Shown here one piece after another: positions 22,762 through 31,314 of a stretch of 47,476 bases of DNA. Every line of letters starts with the position of its first letter. Position 1 is the first letter of the stretch. The notes under the pieces are model-generated. The model searched no databases and had not been told where the DNA came from. It saw only the letters and a list, made by a program, of their open reading frames with translations. Origin of the DNA: Streptomyces sp. CoH27 (lineage in GTDB: Bacteria > Actinomycetota > Actinomycetes > Streptomycetales > Streptomycetaceae). The stretch is from positions 42,011-89,486 of the forward strand of contig NZ_JAIQYY010000012.1 in assembly GCF_020181035.1 (NCBI RefSeq). Reading direction: 5' to 3'. The position numbers and the translations under genes are program-made.

Positions 22762-24306
22762 ATGGCGAACCCCTCCCGGCTGCGCACCGCCGCCCTGACC
22801 ACCACCGCCGTGCTGCTGGCCACGATGCTGGCCGGATGCGGCGACAGCGCCAAGGACGGGGACCTCGCGGCGCAGAAGCTGGACTGGAAGGACTGCCCGG
22901 CCCCGTCCGAGGCCGAGGGCGGCGGCAGCGCCCCGTCCCCGCTGCCGAACGGCGGCACATGGCAGTGCGCCACCATGAAGGCGCCCCTGGACTGGAGCAA
23001 GCCCAAGGGCGACACGATCGGCATCGCCCTCATCCGCACCAGGACAAGCGGCCCCGCGAGCAAGCGGATCGGCTCGCTCGTGTTCAACTTCGGCGGCCCT
23101 GGCGGCAGCGGCGTCAGCACCCTGCCCGCGTTCGGTTCGGACTACGACGTCCTGCGCACCCGCTACGACCTGGTCAGCTTCGACCCGCGCGGGGTCGGCC
23201 GCAGCGCGCCGGTGAAGTGCGAGAGTGACGCCCAGCTGGACGTGTTCTTCCAGCAGGACGCGACGCCCGACACCAGCGCCGAGCGCACCCAACTGGTGAA
23301 CCGCACCAGACAGTTCAACACGGCCTGCGAGAAGAACTCCCAGAAGGTCCTGCCGCATGTGGCGACCACGGACGCGGCCCGCGACATGGATCTGCTGCGG
23401 CAGGTGCTCGGCGACGACAAGCTGCACTACTTCGGCATCTCCTACGGAACCGAACTCGGTGGCGTGTACGCCCACTTGTTCCCCAAGAACGTCGGACGAG
23501 CCGTCCTGGACGGCGTCATCGACCCCACGCAGGACCCCGAACAGAGCGCGCTCGGGCAGGCCAAGGGCTTCCAGCTCGCGCTCGACAACTTCGCCGACGA
23601 CTGCACGTCGAAGCCCACCCAGTGCCCGATCGGCAACACCCCGCAGGACGTGAAGAACCGCATCGCGAAACTGCTCGGCGACCTGGAGAAGAAGCCGATC
23701 CCCGGTATCCCCCCGCGCCCGCTCACCGAGACCGCCGCGACGAACGGCATCGCGCAGTCCCTGTACTCGAAGGACTTCTGGGAGTATCTCACCGAGGGGC
23801 TGGAGGAGGCCTACGCCGGCGACGGCAAGATCCTCATGCTGCTGTCCGACGCGATGAACGGCCGCAGCGAGAACGGTGAGTACAGCAACATCACCGCGGC
23901 GAACATCGCCATCAACTGCGCCGACGAGAAACCGCGGTACACCCCCGACGACATCCAGCGGAAACTGCCCGAATTCCGCGCCGCCTCGCCCCTGTTCGGG
24001 GACTTCCTCGCCTGGGGCATGATCAGCTGCACCGACTGGCCCGTGGCCGGCGCCGCCGACCATCCCGACGTCAGCGCGCCCGGGTCGGCGCCCATCCTCG
24101 TCGTCGGCAACACCGGTGATCCGGCCACCCCGTACGAGGGCGCGAAGAAGATGGCCGACGCACTCGGCAAGGGCGTCGCGGTCGAGCTGACGTACAGGGG
24201 CCAGGGGCACGGCGCGTACGACAGCAAGGACAAGTGTGTGCAGGGTGCGGTGAACCGCTACCTGCTCGACGGGACGGTGCCGAAGGCCGGCTCGGTCTGC
24301 TCCTGA
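22762..24306 (+). CDS. Secreted TAP-like alpha/beta-hydrolase lipoprotein (SlpD/E-like)
   Basis: A 514-residue serine hydrolase. A lipoprotein signal ends in the lipobox LAGC (Cys about 26). The oxyanion region FNFGGPGGSG is near residue 115, SFDPRGVGRS near 142, the nucleophile GISYGTELGG near 230, the Asp region VGNTGDPATPYEG near 450 and the catalytic His in GQGHGAYDS near 482. The C-terminal TAP-like domain is present. This is the tripeptidyl/prolyl aminopeptidase-like group that includes the mycelium-associated SlpD and SlpE of S. lividans. It should sit outside the membrane, trimming peptides. ATG 22762 begins the signal peptide. A paralogue follows directly. Confidence 0.92.
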   Translation: MANPSRLRTAALTTTAVLLATMLAGCGDSAKDGDLAAQKLDWKDCPAPSEAEGGGSAPSPLPNGGTWQCATMKAPLDWSKPKGDTIGIALIRTRTSGPASKRIGSLVFNFGGPGGSGVSTLPAFGSDYDVLRTRYDLVSFDPRGVGRSAPVKCESDAQLDVFFQQDATPDTSAERTQLVNRTRQFNTACEKNSQKVLPHVATTDAARDMDLLRQVLGDDKLHYFGISYGTELGGVYAHLFPKNVGRAVLDGVIDPTQDPEQSALGQAKGFQLALDNFADDCTSKPTQCPIGNTPQDVKNRIAKLLGDLEKKPIPGIPPRPLTETAATNGIAQSLYSKDFWEYLTEGLEEAYAGDGKILMLLSDAMNGRSENGEYSNITAANIAINCADEKPRYTPDDIQRKLPEFRAASPLFGDFLAWGMISCTDWPVAGAADHPDVSAPGSAPILVVGNTGDPATPYEGAKKMADALGKGVAVELTYRGQGHGAYDSKDKCVQGAVNRYLLDGTVPKAGSVCS

Positions 24307-24342
24307 ACCCCCTCGATCACCGGAAACCAGCAGGTCAGAAGG

Positions 24343-24351
24343 TTATCCACA
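24343..24351 (+). promoter_or_regulatory. DnaA-box-like nonamer TTATCCACA
   Basis: A perfect TTATCCACA, 87 nt upstream of the second hydrolase start, within a short AT-richer patch (AGGTTATCCACAGGGCAAAAA). It may be chance or a regulatory DnaA site; see the other boxes in this window. Confidence 0.4.
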
Positions 24352-24437
24352 GGGCAAAAACGCGTTCGGTCCGATCCGCCTACCATGGCCTGAACGCCCG
24401 GCGCGGCACGATGCGAAGGGCCTGTGAGGGGGTGCGC

Positions 24438-26012
24438 ATGAGGGGGATTCTGCGCTGGACGGCCGTCGTGGCCGCGGCGCTGCTGGTGGCCGGCTGCAGC
24501 AACGGCACGTCCGGCGGAGGCGGGCACAGAGACGAGGGCAAGGGGAGGGGTACGACGGCCCCGCCGGCGTCAGAGGACTCGGCGTCGCGGTCCACACCCG
24601 CCGAGCCGGAGCTTCCGGCCTCCCTCACCTCCCAGCACCTCGACTGGCAGCGCTGCGAAGCCACCAAGAGCCCCGCGGCGGCCCCGGGCGACGCATGGCG
24701 GTGCGCGACGCTCAAGGTGCCGCTGGACTGGTCCGAGCCGAACGGCACGACAATCGGCCTCGCCCTGATCCGCGCGAAGGCGACCGGCGGCGACCGCATC
24801 GGCTCGCTGCTGTTCAACTTCGGCGGCCCCGGCGGCTCGGGCGTGGAGATGATGCCGTACTACGCGAACACCGCCTCCGCCCTGCGCGAGCGCTACGACC
24901 TGGTGAGCTGGGACCCGCGCGGCGTCGGCGCCAGCGAGGGCGTCCGCTGCCGCAGCGACCGGCAGATCGCGGCCGCCGAGGACGTGGACGCCACACCGGA
25001 CACCCCGCAGGAGGAGAAGGCCTATCTCCAGGACGCCGCCGACTTCGCCAAGGGCTGTCAGAAGACCGCCGGCCCGCTCCTGGCGCATGTGTCCACCACC
25101 GACACCGCACGCGACATGGACCTGATGCGCCAGGTCCTCGGCGATGACAAGCTGCACTACTTCGGCATCTCCTACGGCACCCAACTCGGCGGCGTGTACG
25201 CCCACTTGTTCCCGCAGCGAGTGGGACGGCTGATCCTCGACGCCGTTGTCGACCCGACCGCGGACACGGTGGGCCACGCCGAGAACCAGGCCCGCGGCTT
25301 CCAGCGGGCTCTGGACGACTATCTGAAGTCCACCGGGCAGGATCCCGCGCAGGGCTCCCGGAAGATCGCCGCCCTGTTGAAGCGGATCGACGCGAAACCG
25401 CTGCCGACGTCCTCCGGGCGGCAGCTGACCCAGACCCTCGCGACCACCGGGATCGTCCTGCCGCTGTACAGCGAGGCCGGCTGGCCGAGGCTTACCAGCG
25501 CGCTCGACGCGGCGGAGAACGGCGACGGCTCACAGCTGCTGGCACTCGCGGACGACTACAACGAGCGTGACGCCTCGGGCCATTACGGCACCACGACCCA
25601 TTCCCAGCGGCTCATATCGTGCCTGGACGACAAGGAGCGGCCGACGCTCGCCGAGACGAAGCAGCGGCTGGCGGAGTTCGAGCGGATCTCGCCGGTCTTC
25701 GGGGACTTCCTGGGCTGGGACACGGCCGGCTGGTGCCACGCCTGGCCGGTGCCGGGACAGTACGACCACCCTCAGGTCAGCGCGCCAGGGGCAGCGCCGG
25801 TCCTGCTGGTCGGCAACACCGGGGACCCGGCGACCCCATACGAGGGCGCCCGCAGAATGGCCGACGCGCTGGGCAAGGGTGTCGGGGTCGAACTCACCTG
25901 GAAGGGCGAGGGACACGGGGCGTACGGCAACGGCAGCGCGTGCGTGGACTCGACCGTGAACGCCTATCTGTTGAAGGGAGAGGTGCCCAAGGACGGCAAG
26001 GTCTGCACCTGA
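24438..26012 (+). CDS. Second TAP-like alpha/beta-hydrolase lipoprotein (paralogue)
   Basis: A 524-residue protein with lipobox VAGC (Cys about 20), a Gly/Ser/Pro-rich spacer, then the same hydrolase layout as its neighbour: FNFGGPGGSG, SWDPRGVGAS, nucleophile GISYGTQLGG, VGNTGDPATPYEG and GEGHGAYGN. Around the nucleophile the two genes are almost identical at the DNA level, pointing to tandem duplication or gene conversion. ATG 24438 has an AGGGGG stretch just upstream; the in-frame GTG 24432 and ATG 24411 are alternatives. Probably a surface peptidase of overlapping specificity; exact substrate unknown. Confidence 0.9.
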   Translation: MRGILRWTAVVAAALLVAGCSNGTSGGGGHRDEGKGRGTTAPPASEDSASRSTPAEPELPASLTSQHLDWQRCEATKSPAAAPGDAWRCATLKVPLDWSEPNGTTIGLALIRAKATGGDRIGSLLFNFGGPGGSGVEMMPYYANTASALRERYDLVSWDPRGVGASEGVRCRSDRQIAAAEDVDATPDTPQEEKAYLQDAADFAKGCQKTAGPLLAHVSTTDTARDMDLMRQVLGDDKLHYFGISYGTQLGGVYAHLFPQRVGRLILDAVVDPTADTVGHAENQARGFQRALDDYLKSTGQDPAQGSRKIAALLKRIDAKPLPTSSGRQLTQTLATTGIVLPLYSEAGWPRLTSALDAAENGDGSQLLALADDYNERDASGHYGTTTHSQRLISCLDDKERPTLAETKQRLAEFERISPVFGDFLGWDTAGWCHAWPVPGQYDHPQVSAPGAAPVLLVGNTGDPATPYEGARRMADALGKGVGVELTWKGEGHGAYGNGSACVDSTVNAYLLKGEVPKDGKVCT

Positions 26013-26110
26013 CGCACGCGGAGGCCCTGACACGGACGAGGGCCCCGGGCACCGTACGCACCCGAAGTCCCCCACCCCGCCCTCACCCGAGTTCCTTCGG
26101 GGCGAAGAGG

Positions 26111-26461
26111 TCAGTCATCCGTGTCCACAGGACCGACGTCGCGGAAGACTTGTCTGTAGCCACCGCTCCGGACGAGGTCGTCGACGACGTCGATCATGCC
26201 GGGAAGGCCCCGGTCGCGGACGATCAGCCCATCCCAGACATAGAAATACCTGCCGCCGAGGCACTCACCGGTCTGTCGCCAACGGTCCATGGTGCGGCGG
26301 ACATTGTCCAGGGTGTAGATGGTCCCCGACCAGCGTTCCCCGTCGTTGAAGATCACCCACATGTCGACGTCGTCGATCTCGTCGAGGGGTACCCCGGCAT
26401 CGGGGACGAAGCAGATCTCATAGCCGTCACGTCGAACGCGGTAGAACGCCCCGTCCCACAC
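26111..26461 (-). CDS. Orphan 116-residue protein of unknown function
   Basis: Starts at GTG 26461, with GAGGAG 8 nt upstream, and encodes an acidic, aromatic-rich protein (WDGAFYRVRRDGYEICFVPD, VDMWVIFNDGERWSGTIY, GRYFYVWDGLIVRDRG). There is no signal peptide, membrane segment or recognised motif. Base composition looks less GC-rich than neighbouring genes, and it lies alone between the hydrolase pair and the moeZ terminator, so it may have been acquired. Size and composition recall small immunity-type proteins, but no toxin gene is adjacent; that idea is only speculative. Confidence 0.7.
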   Translation of the reverse strand: MWDGAFYRVRRDGYEICFVPDAGVPLDEIDDVDMWVIFNDGERWSGTIYTLDNVRRTMDRWRQTGECLGGRYFYVWDGLIVRDRGLPGMIDVVDDLVRSGGYRQVFRDVGPVDTDD

Positions 26462-26500
26462 CAGGTTGGCTCCTCACCACTCAGCCGGCCGACAACGACA

Positions 26501-26536
26501 GAAACCCACGGCGTCCGAGCTGGTCGGAGCCGTGGG
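26501..26536 (-). terminator. Terminator downstream of moeZ
   Basis: CCCACGGC (26505-26512) and GCCGTGGG (26529-26536), with the inner pair TCCGA/TCGGA, make a nearly continuous 13-bp hairpin. On the minus strand it is followed by TTTCTGTCGTTG. It lies 33 nt past the moeZ stop and should shield the orphan gene from moeZ transcription. Confidence 0.75.
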
Positions 26537-26568
26537 CTTCCTGCCCCGCTGGTCGGCGAGGCTTCTGA

Positions 26569-27747
26569 TCAGTAGACCGGCTTGTGCGGCTCGATCTGGT
26601 TGACCCAGCCAATCACGCCGCCGCCCACGTGGACGGCGTCGGCGAAGCCCGCGGACTTCAGAACCGCGAGGACTTCCGCACTGCGGACACCCGTCTTGCA
26701 ATGCAGGACGATCTTCTTGTCCTGCGGGAGGCCCTCCAGGGCGCTGCCCATGAGGAACTCGTTCTTCGGGATCAGCTTGGCGCCCGGGATGGAGACGATC
26801 TCGTACTCGTTCGGCTCGCGGACGTCGATGATCTCGATGTTCTCGCCGTCGTCGATCCACTCCTTGAGCTGCTTCGGAGTGATCGTGGAGTCGACGGCCG
26901 CCGCCTGGGCCTCCTCGGACACGACGCCGCAGAAGGCCTCGTAGTCGATGAGCTCGGTGACGGTCGGGTTCTCACCGCAGACCGCGCAGTTCGGGTCCTT
27001 GCGGACCTTGACCGTGCGGTACTGCATCTCCAGGGCGTCGTAGATCATCAGGCGGCCGACCAGCGGCTCGCCGATGCCCGCCAGGAGCTTGATGGCCTCG
27101 TTGACCTGGATGGAGCCGATGGACGCGCACAGCACACCCAGGACGCCGCCCTCGGCGCAGGACGGGACCATGCCCGGCGGCGGGGGCTCGGGGTAGAGGC
27201 AGCGGTAGCAGGGGCCGTGCTCGGACCAGAAGACGGAGGCCTGGCCGTCGAAGCGGTAGATCGAGCCCCACACGTACGGCTTGTTCAGCAGCACGCAGGC
27301 GTCGTTGACCAGGTAGCGGGTCGCGAAGTTGTCGGTGCCGTCGACGATCAGGTCGTACTGGCTGAAGATGTCCATCACGTTGTCGGCCTCAAGCCGCTCC
27401 TCGTGAAGGATCACGTTCACGTACGGGTTGATGCCCTTGACGGTGTCACGGGCGGACTCGGCCTTGGAGCGGCCGATGTCGGACTGGCTGTGGATGATCT
27501 GGCGCTGCAGGTTCGACTCGTCGACCTCGTCGAACTCCACGATGCCGAGCGTGCCCACGCCCGCGGCGGCCAGGTACATCAGCGCCGGCGAGCCCAGGCC
27601 GCCGGCGCCCACACAGAGCACCTTGGCGTTCTTCAGCCGCTTCTGCCCGTCCATGCCCACGTCGGGGATGATCAGGTGGCGGGAGTACCTGCGGACCTCG
27701 TCTACGGTGAGCTCAGAGGCTGGCTCTACCAGGGGTGGCAGCGACAC
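26569..27747 (-). CDS. moeZ: Adenylyltransferase/sulfurtransferase MoeZ
   Basis: A 392-residue protein. The N-terminal MoeB/E1 domain shows the nucleotide motif CVGAGGLGSPALMYLAAAG near residue 45, DGTDNFATRYLVND near 137 and a zinc pair set (CYRCLYP and NCAVCGENP). The C-terminal rhodanese domain has the active-site loop HCKTGVRS (Cys near 350) and ends in GGGVIGWVNQIEPHKPVY. MoeZ activates sulfur-carrier proteins and serves molybdopterin, thiamine-type and cysteine or secondary-metabolite sulfur transfer in actinobacteria. GTG 27747 is preceded by GGAG. Cys and acidic residues needed for both activities are present. Confidence 0.96.
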   Translation of the reverse strand: MSLPPLVEPASELTVDEVRRYSRHLIIPDVGMDGQKRLKNAKVLCVGAGGLGSPALMYLAAAGVGTLGIVEFDEVDESNLQRQIIHSQSDIGRSKAESARDTVKGINPYVNVILHEERLEADNVMDIFSQYDLIVDGTDNFATRYLVNDACVLLNKPYVWGSIYRFDGQASVFWSEHGPCYRCLYPEPPPPGMVPSCAEGGVLGVLCASIGSIQVNEAIKLLAGIGEPLVGRLMIYDALEMQYRTVKVRKDPNCAVCGENPTVTELIDYEAFCGVVSEEAQAAAVDSTITPKQLKEWIDDGENIEIIDVREPNEYEIVSIPGAKLIPKNEFLMGSALEGLPQDKKIVLHCKTGVRSAEVLAVLKSAGFADAVHVGGGVIGWVNQIEPHKPVY

Positions 27748-27810
27748 GGGGACTCCGTTGGTCGGTCAATCACTACGGTTGTTCTCCCCGTAACACTGCC
27801 ACGGCCTTTT

Positions 27811-28560
27811 TCATTCCGAGACACCCGTTCCGATACGCGAGACAATGTCGTCCCAGTAACCGGGCATCGACTCCCACGGATCGGCTCTCCCGCCACGGTC
27901 CGGGTGGTCGGTGAAGTAGATCGTCGCGGCTCCCTGCCAGCGGGCGATGCGCAGCGCCTCGTCCAGGTGGCCTCGGGGTACGCCGTGCACGAAGTGGCAG
28001 AAGCGGTCCGGTGGATAGTCAGCGGTCCACTCGGCGACCTGCGACCAGCGGTAGTCGGACCAGGGGCCGGAGAAGGTCACCAGCTGGTCGGCGTTCTCCG
28101 TGTAGCCGGGGTGCGGATGGCTGCCGTGGCCGAGGACGATGTGGGCGGTGTCACTGATCGCCCGGAGGGCGGTGACCGCCCGGCGGACCTCGGGGAGCGC
28201 GGTGCGCTCGGTGGGGCAGCGGTCCAGCAGGAAGCCGTCGACGCGGTACCAGTCGAGGTGGCGGTGGGCGTCGCCGAGCAGGTCGGCGAAGGGGCGGGCG
28301 CCGTAGGTCACGTCCAGGTGGCCGAGGACGCGGACGCCGGCGGCCCGCAGCCGGCTCACGGCTTCCAGGCAGTGCGGGTCGGGCCGGGTGCCGGGTCCCG
28401 CGGACACGTTGAGGACGACCCAGTCCAGCGGGGTGCCCGGGCGGGCGAGTTCGGCCCACTGGGCGGGGGCGACGAGCGGGTGGGCGTAGCCGGGGATGCC
28501 GAGGGCGGTGCGCAGGCCCGTGCCCGTGGCGCCTGTGGTGGTGCTGGTCAGATGCGGCAT
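27811..28560 (-). CDS. Spherulation-specific family 4 protein (GH135/GH114-like)
   Basis: A 249-residue TIM-barrel-like protein: ALGIPGYAHPLVAPAQWAEL, VVLNVSAGPGTRPDPHCLEAV, VLGHLDVTYGARPFADLLGD, WYRVDGFLLDRCPTE and NADQLVTFSGPWSDYRW. These blocks fit the spherulin-4 family (PF12138), which includes fungal Sph3, a glycoside hydrolase for galactosaminogalactan; acidic residues (VDGFLLD) sit where the catalytic pair is expected. No signal peptide is visible, so a cytoplasmic location or an unusual export route must be assumed. The start ATG 28560 overlaps the preceding epimerase by 13 nt. It is the last gene of a five-gene operon that also has a PelF-like glycosyltransferase. Confidence 0.82.
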   Translation of the reverse strand: MPHLTSTTTGATGTGLRTALGIPGYAHPLVAPAQWAELARPGTPLDWVVLNVSAGPGTRPDPHCLEAVSRLRAAGVRVLGHLDVTYGARPFADLLGDAHRHLDWYRVDGFLLDRCPTERTALPEVRRAVTALRAISDTAHIVLGHGSHPHPGYTENADQLVTFSGPWSDYRWSQVAEWTADYPPDRFCHFVHGVPRGHLDEALRIARWQGAATIYFTDHPDRGGRADPWESMPGYWDDIVSRIGTGVSE

Positions 28561-29507
28561 GCCGCCTCCATCCAGATGTCGGCCAGGGATTCTTCGAGGT
28601 TGATGCGGGGCCGCCAGCCGAGCCGGTCCCGCGCGGTGCGCACATCGGCCTGCTGCCAGCTGCCGCAGCCGTCCGGGTACGGGTACGCGACCGGGGCGGC
28701 GTGGTCGGAGTCGGCGCGCGGGTGGCCGATGGCGCTGCGCAGCGGGCCGGGCGGGGCGTCGAGTTCGTGCAGGGCGCCGCCGTACCCGGCGACCCGGGCG
28801 AGGACGGCGGCGGCGTCGCGCAGGCGGACGGCGCGGCCGGAGCCGATGTTGATGACGCCCTGCGCGGCGGAGAGCGAGGCGGCGTGCACGGCGCGCGCGA
28901 CGTCGCGTACGTCGACGAAGTCGCGCTGGACGCCGAGCCCGCCGAGTTTGAGTTCGCCGTCCCCGGACTGCATGGCACGGCGCATGGCCTCGGCGAGCCG
29001 GCCCAGCGGGGAGCCGGCCGGGGTGCCGGGACCGGCCGGGGAGAAGACGCGCAGCACGACGGCGTCCAGGCCCGAGCCGAGAACCAGTTCGGTCGCGGCG
29101 AGCTTGCTCACGCCGTACGGGCCGCCGGGGCGGGGCACCGCGTCCTCGGCCGTGGAGGAGCCGGGCTGGCTGGGGCCGTACTCCGAGCCGCAGCCGATCT
29201 GCACCAGGCGGGCGCCGCAGCCGCTGCGGCGCAGGGCCTCGCAGACGGTGGCGACGGCGACGGTGTTGTGCCGGGTGAGTTCGCGGGCGCCGCCGCGGGT
29301 GGCGCCGGCGCAGTTGACGACGACCCCGGGGTGGACCGCGTCGAGGAAGCGGGTGAGCGCGCCCGGGCTGCCGGTGGCGAGGTCGAAGCGGACGTCGGCG
29401 TCGTCCCCGCGGCCGAGCGCGGTGAGCTGGACGGCCGGGTCGGCGAGCAGGCGGTCGGCGACGAAGCGGCCGATGTATCCGTTGGCTCCGATCAGCAGGA
29501 CCCTCAT
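28548..29507 (-). CDS. NAD-dependent epimerase/dehydratase (SDR, nucleotide-sugar type)
   Basis: A 319-residue extended SDR protein with the NAD motif LLIGANGYIGRFVADRLL at the N-terminus, CGSEYGPSQ near residue 112, the catalytic YGVSK near 135 and family-typical RDFVDVRDVARAVH near 190. Substrates of this group are mostly UDP- or dTDP-sugars (4-epimerases, dehydratases, reductases); the exact one cannot be read off. ATG 29507 has GGAGG 6 nt upstream and overlaps the stop of a 39-codon ORF as ATGA. In the operon it likely supplies an activated sugar to the glycosyltransferase. Confidence 0.88.
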   Translation of the reverse strand: MRVLLIGANGYIGRFVADRLLADPAVQLTALGRGDDADVRFDLATGSPGALTRFLDAVHPGVVVNCAGATRGGARELTRHNTVAVATVCEALRRSGCGARLVQIGCGSEYGPSQPGSSTAEDAVPRPGGPYGVSKLAATELVLGSGLDAVVLRVFSPAGPGTPAGSPLGRLAEAMRRAMQSGDGELKLGGLGVQRDFVDVRDVARAVHAASLSAAQGVINIGSGRAVRLRDAAAVLARVAGYGGALHELDAPPGPLRSAIGHPRADSDHAAPVAYPYPDGCGSWQQADVRTARDRLGWRPRINLEESLADIWMEAACRI

Positions 29508-29623
29508 CGGGCGCCTCCCGCGGTGTGCGCGCCGGCGGCACCGGCCGTGGCGAGGGCGCCGGTTGTCACGGGCGCTCCGGCGGCTCCGGCGGCTCCGGAC
29601 GCTCCGGGTCGGGAGGTGGTCAT
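29504..29623 (-). CDS. 39-residue Ala/Gly/Thr-rich peptide coupled to epimerase
   Basis: ATG 29623 follows AAGGAG with 8-nt spacing, a strong ribosome site. The frame encodes 39 residues rich in Ala, Gly and Thr (starts TTSRPGASGAAGAAGAPV) and stops at TGA overlapping the epimerase ATG. No cysteine, membrane helix or known motif. It may be a translational lead-in for the epimerase rather than a working protein. Confidence 0.6.
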   Translation of the reverse strand: MTTSRPGASGAAGAAGAPVTTGALATAGAAGAHTAGGAR

Positions 29624-29685
29624 CTGGTGTTCTCCTTCAGAAGGGTGGCGCGGGTGCACGCGGTGGTGGGCCGGGAGCGAAGGGT

Positions 29686-31314
29686 TCACTCGGGAGCTCC
29701 CGTGGACGCATGGGCCGAGGCCTGGGTGAGGGTGCGGCCGGCGTGGAGCAGCAGGGCCAGGGCCGCGACGCCGCAGGCGACGGCCGGGACGATGGCGGCG
29801 CCCCAGGCGTCCACGAGGGTCCGGACGGGGGCCGCCAGGACGGCGCAGCCGGGCAGCCGGCCGGCCAGCGGCAGGGCGAGGGCCATCGCCTCCGTGGCCG
29901 CGGCGGCGCCCAGCGCGAGGGCCGGGGCGCGTCGGTGGTGGTGTACGGCGAGCAGCCGGGCGAGCAGGAGCAGGGCGCCCAGGGTGAGGGCCTGCGGATA
30001 GGCCGCGGGTTCACGCAGGACCGTGCCGCACAGCAGGAGCAGCGCGGTGAGCGCGCCCAGGAACAGGGTGAACGTGCCGTACAGCAGCGGTCTGGCGGCA
30101 GCCGTGAAGTCCTCAAGGCCCCGGCTGCCGGCGAGCCTGCGGCGGGCGCCGGCGCTGAGCAGGTGGGCGCACCAGGCCGCCGGGGCGCAGGCCAGCGTGA
30201 GGGCCAGGGCGGGCACGACGGCCGTGGGCCAGGGGCCGCCCGGGGCACCGGTCGGCAGGGCGTCGGGGCCGCCGGTCAGGACGGCGTCGAGCAGGCCGTC
30301 GCCGAAGAGGGCGTACCCGAGCAGCCAGAGGGTCCACACGCGCGTGCCGCTCGCCCTGCGCCACGCGGAGATGGCGGGCGGGCCGGCGAGGGGGCCCCGG
30401 CGCAGCACCGCGCGCAGGGCGAGGCCGACGGCGAGGAGGCCGGCGCCGGCGACGAGCGGACGGAGCTGTCCGTGGGTGTGGCGCAGTCCGGCCACGGTGG
30501 CTGCGCCCAGGGCGCCGGGCAGGAGCGTGAGCAGGACCCGGCCAGCCCGGACGCGCGGCGCGGGCAGGGGTGCGGGTTCGGGGCGTGCCTCACCGCTGCC
30601 GCGTGGCACGCGCGCGTACAGCTCCTCGGCGAGCGAGAAGACGTCACGGTGGCGGAACCGGGCGGCGGTCCGGTCGGTGATGCCGTGGGCCTCCAGCCCG
30701 GCGGCGATCTCCAGCGGGTCCACGGCCCGCTCACACAGCTCACGGTGCCGGTACAGCAGGGCCTTCACGGGGTCGGCGGCTCCACGCCGGGGCACGGTGC
30801 GCACGGAGGAGGCGGGAGCACCGGCGGAGGGTGGCGGCACCGACACGCCTGAGGCGTTCACGGAAGCGGACGACACCGACCGATCGGGAGCGCCTGCGGA
30901 AGCCGACTGTTCGGATGCGACGGGACCGCTCTCGGAAGCCGACGCCACGAACGCGGCAGGGTCACTCGCGGAAACCGACGCCACGGACCTGGCAGGGTCA
31001 CTCGCGGAAACCGACGCCACGGACCTGGCAGGGTCACTCGCGGAAACCGACGCCACGAACGTGACGGGACCGCTCTCGGAAGCCGGCGGCGTGGACGCGC
31101 CGGGAGCGCTCCCGGCGGCCGCCGATTGCCTGCGCAACGGTGTGTCCGCCCGCTCGCCGTCCCGTGCCTCCGCTTCTCCTTCCCCGACTTCCCCGGCTTC
31201 CCCGAACCACTCCCCCGACCGCGCGTCCCACGGCTCGGCGCCGCTCGGCATGCCGGGCAGGTCCGGGCTGCTGAGCCCGTCGCCGGTGCCAGGGCCGTCG
31301 TTCTGAACGTCCAT
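29686..31314 (-). CDS. Multi-pass membrane protein with repeat-rich N-terminus
   Basis: A 542-residue protein. Residues 1-175 are disordered, Ser/Ala/Asp-rich and include five 12-residue repeats (SVSASDPARSVA type). Residues 180-245 form a charged conserved segment (LLYRHRELCERAVDPLEI, GITDRTAARFRHRDVFSL). From about residue 258 there are roughly eight hydrophobic segments. The start is ATG 31314 or the adjacent GTG 31317, overlapping the glycosyltransferase stop. In the operon its natural role would be export or polymer membrane handling. It does not resemble the N-terminus of PelG that I know, so no symbol is given. Confidence 0.8.
   Translation of the reverse strand: MDVQNDGPGTGDGLSSPDLPGMPSGAEPWDARSGEWFGEAGEVGEGEAEARDGERADTPLRRQSAAAGSAPGASTPPASESGPVTFVASVSASDPARSVASVSASDPARSVASVSASDPAAFVASASESGPVASEQSASAGAPDRSVSSASVNASGVSVPPPSAGAPASSVRTVPRRGAADPVKALLYRHRELCERAVDPLEIAAGLEAHGITDRTAARFRHRDVFSLAEELYARVPRGSGEARPEPAPLPAPRVRAGRVLLTLLPGALGAATVAGLRHTHGQLRPLVAGAGLLAVGLALRAVLRRGPLAGPPAISAWRRASGTRVWTLWLLGYALFGDGLLDAVLTGGPDALPTGAPGGPWPTAVVPALALTLACAPAAWCAHLLSAGARRRLAGSRGLEDFTAAARPLLYGTFTLFLGALTALLLLCGTVLREPAAYPQALTLGALLLLARLLAVHHHRRAPALALGAAAATEAMALALPLAGRLPGCAVLAAPVRTLVDAWGAAIVPAVACGVAALALLLHAGRTLTQASAHASTGAPE
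30920..31099 (-). repeat. 5 x 36-bp coding tandem repeat (VNTR)
   Basis: Three consecutive 36-bp units begin at 30956, 30992 and 31028. The first two are identical and the third differs only near its end. They are flanked by one diverged copy on each side (30920-30955, 31064-31099). The unit on the plus strand begins GCAGGGTCACTCGCGGAAAC and encodes the 12-residue SVSASDPARSVA in the membrane protein. Near-perfect central copies indicate recent expansion. Confidence 0.9.

Noticed and set aside
26584..30852. 1422-codon open plus-strand frame across moeZ and the polysaccharide operon
   Set aside because: It is antisense to several genes with recognisable domains and has no domain or ribosome site of its own.
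29686..31314. PelG identity for the membrane protein
   Set aside because: Hydrophobic segment number and the N-terminal region do not match PelG as I know it; only the operon context suggests a related role.
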